Assembly (NCBI GenBank): GCA_903909925.1 | Contig: CAIVXR010000037.1 | Location: 1-5,239, forward strand | Source of the DNA: an uncultured beta proteobacterium | GTDB taxonomy: Bacteria > Pseudomonadota > Gammaproteobacteria > Burkholderiales > Burkholderiaceae | Direction of reading: 5' to 3' | DNA: 5,239 nt | Shown here: in pieces, positions 1-5,239 of the stretch | Layout of the letters: each line of letters opens with the position of its first letter | Numbering within the stretch: the stretch's first letter is position 1 | Program-made: the position numbers and the translations under genes | Notes under the pieces: generated by a model | Told to the model about the DNA's origin: nothing | The model's input: the letters and a program-made list of their open reading frames with translations, nothing else | The model's database searches: none

Positions 1-2
1 AT

Positions 3-827
3 TCTTGGCGCTGGGGTGTTGATGCTTCTATCATTGAAGAGCGTTTACGCAAAGATACTGGGCATGAAATCAAAGCAGTTTGTGTTGTGCATAACGAAAC
101 TTCTACAGGTGTCACTTCAAACATTGCTGCAGTTCGCAAAGCAATTGATTCCTTAAAGCACCCAGCCTTGTTACTGGTAGATAGCGTATCTGGCTTGGGT
201 TCAGCAGACTATGAGCACGATAAGTGGGGCGCTGATGTCACCATCTCTGGCTCACAAAAAGGCCTGATGTTGCCTCCTGGTATTGGCTTTAATGCTTTGT
301 CACCAAGAGCAATTGAAGTGAGCAAATCTAACAAAATGCATAAAGCATATTGGGCATGGGATGAAATCATTGAGTCTAATAAAAATGGCTACTGGCCTAC
401 AACACCAAGTACAAATCTCATGTATGGCTTGCATGAAGCGATGGACATGATGTTGGCTGAAGGTCTGGATACGATTTTTGCGCGTCACCAGCGTTTGGCT
501 GCAGCCTGTCGTGAAGCAGTGAAAGCATGGGGTCTAGAGATTCAATGTCAAGATACTGATTGCTATTCACCAGTGCTTACTTGTATTGCGACACCTGAGG
601 GCATGGATGCAGATATATTGCGCAAACATGCTTTAGAAAAGTTCAACCTTTCTTTGGGTACTGGCCTTGGCAAGATCAAAGGTAAGGCATTCCGCATTGG
701 TCATTTGGGTGACTGTAATGAGCTTAACCTGATGGCTGCCTTAAGCGGTGTAGAGATGAGTTTGGGTTCTATGGGCTTTAAACCGAAGGCAAGCGGGGTA
801 GTTGCAGCCCAGGAGTTCCTTAAATAG
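3..827 (+). CDS. Serine/alanine-glyoxylate aminotransferase, class V PLP enzyme (5'-truncated)
   Basis: The reading frame is open from the window edge to TAG at 825-827, giving 274 visible residues; SgaA-type enzymes are about 400 aa, so roughly 125 N-terminal residues lie upstream. Class V aminotransferase landmarks are clear. HNETSTGV (visible residues 30-37) lies in the substrate/cofactor pocket, VDSVSGLGS (59-67) carries the Asp expected to contact the PLP pyridine nitrogen, and SGSQKG (82-87) holds the PLP Schiff-base lysine K86 (codon 258-260). FRIGHLGD near the C-terminus contains R231, the likely carboxylate-binding arginine. The family transfers an amino group from serine or alanine to glyoxylate, making glycine plus hydroxypyruvate or pyruvate in the cytosol. 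The whole tail, through SLGTGL and LSGVEM, resembles Burkholderiales SgaA proteins as I know them. The amino donor cannot be fixed from sequence alone: serine is most likely, with alanine or ureidoglycine as alternatives. The GTG at 87 is an internal Val codon, not the start. Confidence 0.9.
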   Translation, partial: SWRWGVDASIIEERLRKDTGHEIKAVCVVHNETSTGVTSNIAAVRKAIDSLKHPALLLVDSVSGLGSADYEHDKWGADVTISGSQKGLMLPPGIGFNALSPRAIEVSKSNKMHKAYWAWDEIIESNKNGYWPTTPSTNLMYGLHEAMDMMLAEGLDTIFARHQRLAAACREAVKAWGLEIQCQDTDCYSPVLTCIATPEGMDADILRKHALEKFNLSLGTGLGKIKGKAFRIGHLGDCNELNLMAALSGVEMSLGSMGFKPKASGVVAAQEFLK

Positions 828-916
828 GGACTTATCTGGTTGCACCCCTTATAATTCAAGTACTTATATAGAAGTGCATACATTAGATACACCATATTCG
901 AGACAGAAAGATACGC
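828..916 (+). promoter_or_regulatory. Spacer with possible sigma-70 promoter for the glcG-rhlE pair
   Basis: This 89-nt AT-rich spacer is the longest non-coding stretch in the window. It contains an exact TATAAT at 850-855 but no good -35 hexamer 16-18 nt upstream. An alternative pairing is TTGCAC (840-845) with TATATA (865-870), which needs a long 19-nt spacer. Either would give a short leader before the ATG at 917. The start is preceded by a weak purine run, AGAAAG (905-910), 6 nt from the ATG. I see no T-tailed hairpin to terminate the upstream aminotransferase transcript, so readthrough is possible. TGCAC (841-845) and GTGCA (874-878) form a loose dyad around the palindrome AAGTACTT (858-865), which could be an operator or chance. 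Confidence 0.35.
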
Positions 917-1324
917 ATGTTACCTACTAAACATTACTTAACTCAGGCTGATGTTCAAAAGATTTTGAATGCAGCTGATGCTCATGCTGCTAAAAATAAT
1001 TTTGCAGTGTCAATTGCTGTATGTGATGACGGTGGCCATCTCTTGGGTTTAATTCGTCGCGATCACTGTGCTCCCCTGTCGGCTTATATTGCAGAAGAGA
1101 AGGCACGAACAGCGGCAATGGGTAAGCGCGAAACTCGTATTTATGAAGAAATTATTAATGATGGCCGCCATGCTTTTTTATCTGCCCCACACGTATCTGG
1201 CATGTTAGAAGGCGGCGTCAATATCGAGGTTGATGGGCACACCATTGGCGCAGTCGGCGTTTCCGGCGTTAAATCGGCAGAGGATGCTGCCACTGCTAAG
1301 GCTGGCATCGCAGCCATCTTATAA
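917..1324 (+). CDS. glcG: GlcG/HbpS-like DUF336 protein (putative heme-binding)
   Basis: This complete 135-aa protein matches the usual length of the family (E. coli GlcG is about 134 aa). Recognisable elements are the central strand VSIAVCDDGGHLLGLIR (31-47), the helix EKARTAA (61-67), a glycine turn at 99-100 with VNIEVDG, and the conserved IGAVGVSG (110-117) followed by a C-terminal helix, AEDAATAKAG. There is no signal peptide or membrane segment, so it should be cytosolic. GlcG is encoded in the E. coli glycolate operon but its biochemical role is not settled; the relative HbpS binds heme and senses redox stress in Streptomyces. It lies just downstream of a glyoxylate-using aminotransferase, which fits a role around glyoxylate metabolism, but this is inference. 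The ATG at 917 gives the family-typical N-terminus despite a weak ribosome binding site. The gene ends 8 nt before rhlE and is probably cotranscribed with it. Family assignment is firm, function is not. Confidence 0.85.
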   Translation: MLPTKHYLTQADVQKILNAADAHAAKNNFAVSIAVCDDGGHLLGLIRRDHCAPLSAYIAEEKARTAAMGKRETRIYEEIINDGRHAFLSAPHVSGMLEGGVNIEVDGHTIGAVGVSGVKSAEDAATAKAGIAAIL

Positions 1325-1332
1325 GTTTACTT

Positions 1333-2775
1333 TTGACAAATACTGATACTGAAATAACTCCTTCTACAGGGACTGACGACACAGTCGCCACTCCTATAAC
1401 TGCTCCGGCAACAATTACTTTTGCTGATTTTGGTTTAGATCCACAGATTCAAAAGGCGGTATCCGAGCAGGGCTACACCATCCCTACGCCGATTCAGGCG
1501 CAATCTATTCCACATGTTTTAGCAGGCCGAGACTTGATGGGTGCTGCACAAACTGGGACGGGTAAAACGGCTGCCTTTGTGTTGCCAATCATTCAACAGA
1601 TTTTGCGTCATGCAAGCAATAGCGCATCACCTGCGCGCCATCCGATTCGTGCCTTAGTGCTTACACCGACTAGAGAGTTGGCTGTGCAAGTCGCTGAGAA
1701 TGCTGCAAGCTATTCCAAACATACCGATTTGCGCGCTGCCGTGGTCTATGGCGGCGTCGATATGAAAGAGCAAGTTGGAATTTTGCGTAACGGCGTTGAG
1801 ATCTTGATTGCTACACCAGGTCGCTTACTTGATCACATTGGTTCAAAAGTAGCTAACCTATCCCAAGTAGAAATTCTGGTTCTCGATGAAGCTGACCGTA
1901 TGCTAGATATGGGCTTCTTGCCTGATCTACAACGCATTATTAATTTAATACCGGCGCAAAGACAAACTCTATTGTTCTCTGCAACCTTCTCACCAGAAAT
2001 TAAAAAACTGGCACAAAGCTATTTGCGCACTCCGGTCACGGTTGAAGTGGCACGTCAGAATGCTGCTGCAGATACTGTTAAACAAGTGGTCCATATGGTG
2101 GCCTCAGCAGATAAGCAACGCGCTATTGTCAGAGTGCTAGAAGAGCGCACGCGCCAAGGTTTATCACGCCAATGCATTATTTTTACGAATAGTCGACTTG
2201 GATGCGCGAGGTTATCCCGTGCACTAGAGCGTGATGGTATTAAAGCGGGTGCGATTCATGGCGATAAAAGCCAAGGTGAACGTACTCTTACATTGGATGC
2301 ATTTAAATCTGGTGCTATTGAAGCACTTGTTGCAACTGATGTTGCAGCCCGCGGTTTAGATATTCCGGATATGCCTTGTGTCATTAATCATGAATTACCC
2401 TTCAGTGCTGAAGATTTTATTCACCGGATTGGCCGCACCGGTCGTGCCGGTAGTACCGGTGATGCGATTGCATTAGTAGATGCTAGTGAGAAGCGCCTAC
2501 TAGACGACATCGAAAAATTGATGAAACGTAAATTAGAGATTAAACCCTTGCCGGAAGGGTCTCCTTCAGAAAGCAGGACCCCATCTAGCAGCACGTCATC
2601 TAGTAGAGTCTCTTCTAGTGCACCAGCAAAAATGTCAGACCCATTTTTCTATCAGCCTTATGAACCAAGTACACTACAGGCTACAGAGAGTGCAAAGTCG
2701 GAAGAGAAGAAAGTAGGCATTACGCCTGCCAAGCCAACTGTTGGGGCTTTATTAGGCGGCTTTAAAAAGAAGTAG
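1333..2775 (+). CDS. rhlE: DEAD-box ATP-dependent RNA helicase RhlE
   Basis: This 480-aa protein carries a full DEAD-box set: Q motif (F30/F33 and GYTIPTPIQ, 47-55), motif I AQTGTGKT (72-79), Ia PTREL (112-116), Ib TPGR (161-164), II DEAD (185-188), III SAT (216-218), IV IIFTN (282-286), V ATDVAARGLDI (334-344) and VI HRIGRTGR (364-371). Both RecA-like domains are therefore intact. RhlE proteins unwind short RNA duplexes with ATP and act in ribosome assembly and RNA turnover. About 29 Thr/Ala-rich residues precede the core. The C-terminal tail has a Ser-rich linker (about 410-433), then DPFFYQPYEPS (436-446) and GALLGGFKKK (471-480), a tail style I associate with Burkholderiales RhlE. The start is TTG: the frame has a stop at 1297-1299, no ATG or GTG before the Q motif, and no clear Shine-Dalgarno. 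It begins 8 nt after the glcG stop, suggesting translational coupling. It ends one base before the gluQ stop on the other strand. Confidence 0.93.
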   Translation: MTNTDTEITPSTGTDDTVATPITAPATITFADFGLDPQIQKAVSEQGYTIPTPIQAQSIPHVLAGRDLMGAAQTGTGKTAAFVLPIIQQILRHASNSASPARHPIRALVLTPTRELAVQVAENAASYSKHTDLRAAVVYGGVDMKEQVGILRNGVEILIATPGRLLDHIGSKVANLSQVEILVLDEADRMLDMGFLPDLQRIINLIPAQRQTLLFSATFSPEIKKLAQSYLRTPVTVEVARQNAAADTVKQVVHMVASADKQRAIVRVLEERTRQGLSRQCIIFTNSRLGCARLSRALERDGIKAGAIHGDKSQGERTLTLDAFKSGAIEALVATDVAARGLDIPDMPCVINHELPFSAEDFIHRIGRTGRAGSTGDAIALVDASEKRLLDDIEKLMKRKLEIKPLPEGSPSESRTPSSSTSSSRVSSSAPAKMSDPFFYQPYEPSTLQATESAKSEEKKVGITPAKPTVGALLGGFKKK

Positions 2776-2776
2776 T

Positions 2777-3724
2777 TCAGCGCCAAACACGAGTAGCTGC
2801 TAAGAGCCACTCTGCAATGGTGGTATGTTCACCATCAGGCAAATCGATTAACCCCAAATGCTGTGCTGCTTTGCGTAACTCTGCAAGGGAGTGTTTATCA
2901 TCTTGAGTATTAATTTGGGTTGCTAAAGTTTTCTTACTCAATTTCTCGCCATATTCATCAAGCACTAATGGTAGGTGTAAGTATTGGGGGGTTTGATATC
3001 CCAATATCTTTTGCAGATGTATTTGCCGTGCAGTATTGCTGAGTAAATCTTCGCCACGCACAATATGCGTAATACCTTGTTGTGCATCATCGACTACTAC
3101 TGCTAGTTGATAGGTAAATAGACCATCGTTTCTGCGCAGAACAAAATCACCCACCTCTGCATTGAGGTTTTGGCTTTGATGACCTAGCACCAAATCCTCA
3201 AACTCAATATGGCAATACTGGGGAAGAGCAAGTCGCCAAGCAACTTTGCTTGTTTTTAATAATTCTGGTGAATGAGTTTCCAACTGATTTGGTCTACAAG
3301 TTCCTGGGTAAATCATTTCTTGGTTGCGAGGGGTTTCAATTCCCAGGGCAGCCAGAGTGCTGGCAATGGTCTGCCGAGAGCAGGAGCAGGGATAGAGCAA
3401 TTCGAGCTGGTTTAGTTGCTCTAAAGCCCCCTGGTAGAGCTCTTGGCGCTGTGATTGGTAGCTAGGCTCTTCATCCCAAGATAGGCCGCAGGCAAGGAGT
3501 TGGGCTTGAATTTGCTGGTCTGCCCCAGGGATGCATCTGGGGGTATCTAAATCCTCGATTCGGAGTAGCCATTTACCCCCATTTTTACGGGCATCTAACC
3601 AGCTTCCTAGGGCGGCAACCAGCGATCCGGCATGGAGTGGGCCAGTGGGAGAGGGGGCAAATCGCCCCCGATAGCCGTCGGCTGGGGATGAGGGGTTTTT
3701 CAATAAGGACACAGCTAAAATCAT
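2777..3724 (-). CDS. gluQ: Glutamyl-Q tRNA(Asp) synthetase (GluQ-RS)
   Basis: This complete 315-aa protein is a class I synthetase catalytic domain related to glutamyl-tRNA synthetase but without an anticodon-binding domain, which is the hallmark of GluQ-RS (E. coli YadB, about 300 aa). It activates glutamate and attaches it to queuosine at position 34 of tRNA(Asp) rather than to the tRNA 3' end. The N-terminal RFAPSPTGPLHAGS (21-34) holds the HIGH-equivalent HAGS, RIEDLD (55-60) follows, and KLSKK (261-265) is the KMSKS-equivalent. C113, C115, Y139 and C143 match the Cys-x-Cys...Tyr-x3-Cys zinc site known from YadB. FTYQLAVVVDD and IVRGEDLL are typical core segments. The ATG is fixed by an in-frame stop (complement of 3734-3736) with no start codon between. 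The protein ends in VWR, about 20 residues shorter at the C-terminus than E. coli. It is divergent from dnaE and convergent with rhlE, so it is likely monocistronic. Confidence 0.95.
   Translation of the reverse strand: MILAVSLLKNPSSPADGYRGRFAPSPTGPLHAGSLVAALGSWLDARKNGGKWLLRIEDLDTPRCIPGADQQIQAQLLACGLSWDEEPSYQSQRQELYQGALEQLNQLELLYPCSCSRQTIASTLAALGIETPRNQEMIYPGTCRPNQLETHSPELLKTSKVAWRLALPQYCHIEFEDLVLGHQSQNLNAEVGDFVLRRNDGLFTYQLAVVVDDAQQGITHIVRGEDLLSNTARQIHLQKILGYQTPQYLHLPLVLDEYGEKLSKKTLATQINTQDDKHSLAELRKAAQHLGLIDLPDGEHTTIAEWLLAATRVWR
3653..3700 (+). other. Competing GC-rich hairpins upstream of dnaE, attenuator-like
   Basis: Read on the dnaE strand, GGGGGC (3653-3658) pairs perfectly with GCCCCC (3664-3669) across a 5-nt loop. 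The same C-run can instead pair with GGGG at 3684-3687, enclosing the small hairpin AGCC-GTC-GGCT (3673-3683), or with GGGG at 3692-3695, which is followed directly by TTTTT (3696-3700). The folds are mutually exclusive and one ends in a T-run, as in transcription attenuators. The stretch is also gluQ coding sequence for the residues around the HIGH motif, so codon constraints alone may explain it. It matters for dnaE only if dnaE transcription begins upstream of 3653. Confidence 0.3.
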
Positions 3725-3727
3725 CTC
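3705..3727 (+). promoter_or_regulatory. dnaE start region: distant AAGGA and -10-like TAAAAT
   Basis: The only Shine-Dalgarno-like sequence is AAGGA at 3705-3709, 18 nt before the dnaE ATG and far beyond the usual 5-10 nt. TAAAAT at 3716-3721 is one mismatch from the sigma-70 -10 consensus and would place transcription start at about 3728, the A of the ATG, making a leaderless message. No convincing -35 precedes it: the right position is G/T-rich. Both elements lie mostly within gluQ codons 2-7 on the other strand. The promoter call is weak. Confidence 0.25.
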
Positions 3728-5239
3728 ATGGCTTCACCCCGTTTTGTACATCTTCGCCTTCATTCCGAGTTTTCGATTACGGATGGAGTCGTTCGCATTG
3801 ACGATGCAGTCGCTGCAGCCGTCAAAGATCAAATGGGCGCCTTAGCTCTGACTGACCTCAGTAATTTATTTGGATTGGTGCGTTTTTATACTGCAGCCCG
3901 TGCTGCTGGTATTAAACCCATTACTGGTGCTGATGTTTGGGTGAGTAATCCCCAAGATCCAGATCAGCCACATCGTTTATTACTCTTGGTGCAAAACCAT
4001 TCTGGCTATCTCAATCTATGTCAGTTACTCAGCAGGGCTTCTTTAGAGAACCAAGCGCGTGGTCGTGCTGAAGTTGACTCTGCATGGTTTAGTGAGCCCG
4101 CTGCTCTTGCGCAAGATAAGAGCGCTAAAAGAACCCTAGCCTATGGATTGATTGCCTTGTCAGGCGCGCGCCAAGGTGAGATCGGCAGTGCCTTATTGGC
4201 AGGCCAAGAAGATCAAGCCAAAATTGCTGCAAAACGCTATGAAAAACTATTCCCTAAATCTTTTTACATTGAGGTCCAACGCGGGGGGCATCAGCAAGAT
4301 GAAAAGCAGCTCCAGCTAGCCTGCCATTTAGCTGCTGAGCTCAATCTCCCAGTAGTAGCAACCCACCCAGTGCAGTTCATGAAGAAGGGTGATTTCATAG
4401 CCCATGAGGCCAGGGTCTGCATTGCTGAGGGCGAGTTATTAGGCAACCCACGACGCGCTAAGAAGTTTAATGATGAGCAATACTTTTTAACCCAAGCAGA
4501 AATGGAGCAGCGTTTTGCAGATTTACCAGCGGCACTGGCAAACTCCATTGAAATTGCGAAGCGTTGTAACTTATCACTCGTACTTGGGCAACCACGCTTG
4601 CCAGACTTTCCAACGCCTCCCGGTATTACGCTCGATGAATATCTCTTAGCACTTTCTGAGGTTGGTTTAGAGCGTCACATGGAAAGAAATTTCCCAGATA
4701 GAGAGGAGCGTGCTAAAGAGATGCCCCGCTATCACGAGCGTTTGGTATTTGAAGTTAAGACGATTTCTCAAATGGGGTTCCCAGGCTACTTCTTAATCGT
4801 GGCAGACTTTATTAACTGGGCCAAAAATAATGGCGTGCCGGTAGGCCCTGGCCGTGGATCTGGTGCAGGTTCCTTAGTGGCTTATTCCCTAGGTATTACT
4901 GATCTTGACCCACTGCGCTACAACTTACTCTTTGAGCGCTTCTTAAATCCAGAGCGGGTATCTATGCCTGACTTTGATATCGACTTTTGCCAGCACGGCC
5001 GTGATCGTGTGATTCAGTATGTGAAAGATAAGTACGGCAAGGATGCGGTCAGTCAGATTGCAACCTTTGGAACGATGGCAGCCCGAGCAGCAATTCGGGA
5101 TGTTGGTCGTGTGTTGGAGCAGGGTTATAACTTCGTAGACGGTATTGCAAAATTAGTTCCAAATAAGCCAGGTCAATACATGACCATTGAAATGGCTAAG
5201 AAAGAAGAGAAGCAATTAGCCGAACGCGAGAAAAATGAA
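3728..5239 (+). CDS. dnaE: DNA polymerase III alpha subunit, replicative polymerase (3'-truncated)
   Basis: I translated this frame by hand: 504 codons are open from ATG to the window edge, about 43% of a typical 1150-1170 aa DnaE. It is the catalytic subunit of the replicative DNA polymerase III core, acting with DnaQ (proofreading) and the beta clamp. The N-terminal PHP domain begins with FVHLRLHSEFS (6-16), matching the first residues of E. coli DnaE and supporting this start. LTDLSNLFGLVRFY (41-54) and GIKPITGADVW (61-71) follow. The palm begins with GYFLIVADF and GPGRGSGAGSLVAY (starting at 373), then PDFDIDF, where D415 and D417 correspond to the catalytic E. coli D401 and D403; the third aspartate lies beyond the window. 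An in-frame TAA at 3716-3718 with no start codon between fixes the start at 3728. PHP metal ligands are degenerate (HLRLH instead of HLHxH, TDL instead of TDH), as in E. coli. Divergent from gluQ with 3 nt between starts. Confidence 0.95.
   Translation, partial: MASPRFVHLRLHSEFSITDGVVRIDDAVAAAVKDQMGALALTDLSNLFGLVRFYTAARAAGIKPITGADVWVSNPQDPDQPHRLLLLVQNHSGYLNLCQLLSRASLENQARGRAEVDSAWFSEPAALAQDKSAKRTLAYGLIALSGARQGEIGSALLAGQEDQAKIAAKRYEKLFPKSFYIEVQRGGHQQDEKQLQLACHLAAELNLPVVATHPVQFMKKGDFIAHEARVCIAEGELLGNPRRAKKFNDEQYFLTQAEMEQRFADLPAALANSIEIAKRCNLSLVLGQPRLPDFPTPPGITLDEYLLALSEVGLERHMERNFPDREERAKEMPRYHERLVFEVKTISQMGFPGYFLIVADFINWAKNNGVPVGPGRGSGAGSLVAYSLGITDLDPLRYNLLFERFLNPERVSMPDFDIDFCQHGRDRVIQYVKDKYGKDAVSQIATFGTMAARAAIRDVGRVLEQGYNFVDGIAKLVPNKPGQYMTIEMAKKEEKQLAEREKNE
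3734..3740 (-). promoter_or_regulatory. Ribosome binding site of gluQ, inside dnaE codons 3-5
   Basis: On the - strand this reads GGGGTGA, one mismatch from the extended Shine-Dalgarno GAGGTGA, and lies 9 nt upstream of the gluQ ATG. Its last three bases are the in-frame TGA that limits gluQ upstream. The same bases encode Ser3, Pro4 and the start of Arg5 of DnaE, so the element is under two constraints. Confidence 0.55.
3798..3825. repeat. Near-perfect inverted repeat inside the 5' end of dnaE
   Basis: TTGACG (3798-3803) and CGTCAA (3820-3825) form the outer arms, and TGCAG (3805-3809) and CTGCA (3813-3817) the inner arms around a TCG loop. That gives 11 base pairs with one small asymmetric internal loop (A opposite GC). 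It spans dnaE codons 24-33, an Ala/Val-rich stretch, and lies about 75-100 nt upstream of the gluQ start. It could be a protein-binding dyad, an mRNA hairpin or a by-product of repeated alanine codons. Confidence 0.4.

Noticed and set aside
300..488. A 62-codon open frame on the - strand inside the aminotransferase gene
   Set aside because: It is antisense to a clearly conserved PLP-enzyme region, has no recognisable protein features and no ribosome binding site that I can see.
831..850. Heat-shock (sigma-32-like) promoter before glcG, from CCCCTTAT and an upstream CTT
   Set aside because: The CTT-containing element is only about 7 nt from the CCCC element, much shorter than the sigma-32 spacer, and matches few -35 positions.
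701..895. A 64-codon open frame on the - strand across the end of the aminotransferase gene and the spacer
   Set aside because: It is mostly a shadow of the aminotransferase C-terminus, with no domain features; the spacer is better explained as regulatory.
2437..2463. Period-9 repeat of (A/G)CCGGT in rhlE
   Set aside because: It encodes the conserved motif VI region (TGRAGSTGD), where alternating Gly codons account for the repetition.
2731..2750. Imperfect hairpin near the rhlE/gluQ junction as a bidirectional terminator
   Set aside because: AAGCCAA pairs with TTGG..GCTT only with a two-G bulge and a 3-nt loop, no T-run follows on either strand, and on the + strand it lies before the rhlE stop.
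3250..3465. A 71-codon + strand open frame inside gluQ
   Set aside because: It is antisense to conserved GluQ-RS sequence including the zinc-site region, and the product resembles nothing known.
4291..4548. An 85-codon - strand open frame inside dnaE
   Set aside because: It lies opposite an intact DnaE frame; its Ser/Ala/Trp-rich composition is typical of an antisense shadow.

Overview
The window looks like chromosomal housekeeping DNA from a betaproteobacterium of the order Burkholderiales. The moderate, AT-leaning base composition and the protein sequences (an RhlE with a Burkholderiales-style tail, an SgaA-type aminotransferase, GluQ-RS beside dnaE) suggest a Polynucleobacter-like organism. 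That placement comes from recognising the proteins, not from a database search. Nothing here looks mobile: I see no IS, tRNA, CRISPR or phage signatures, and genes fill nearly all the sequence (largest gap 89 nt).

Layout. The left edge carries the last 274 codons of a class V (serine/alanine-glyoxylate) aminotransferase on the + strand. An 89-nt AT-rich spacer with a possible promoter follows. Next come a complete glcG/HbpS-like (DUF336) gene and, 8 nt after its stop, a DEAD-box RNA helicase (rhlE) that appears to begin at TTG; these two are probably one transcript. rhlE runs tail-to-tail into gluQ (glutamyl-Q tRNA(Asp) synthetase, - strand) with one base between the stop codons. gluQ is divergent from dnaE (DNA polymerase III alpha subunit, + strand), and only 3 nt separate the two ATG codons. 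dnaE runs off the right edge after 504 open codons.

Function. The left half has a glyoxylate flavour: SgaA-type enzymes use glyoxylate as amino acceptor, and GlcG homologues are found in glycolate/glyoxylate operons. The right half handles information: RNA remodelling (RhlE), anticodon modification of tRNA(Asp) (GluQ-RS, which implies that the cell has queuosine) and chromosome replication (DnaE).

I did not find a new biological system. The most interesting part is the gluQ/dnaE junction. Both start codons are pinned by in-frame stops just upstream, so each gene's translation and transcription signals must lie inside the other gene or its 3-nt spacer. dnaE has no well-spaced Shine-Dalgarno but has a -10-like hexamer placed for a leaderless mRNA. 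The gluQ 5' coding region, read on the dnaE strand, can form competing GC-rich hairpins ending in GGGGTTTTT.
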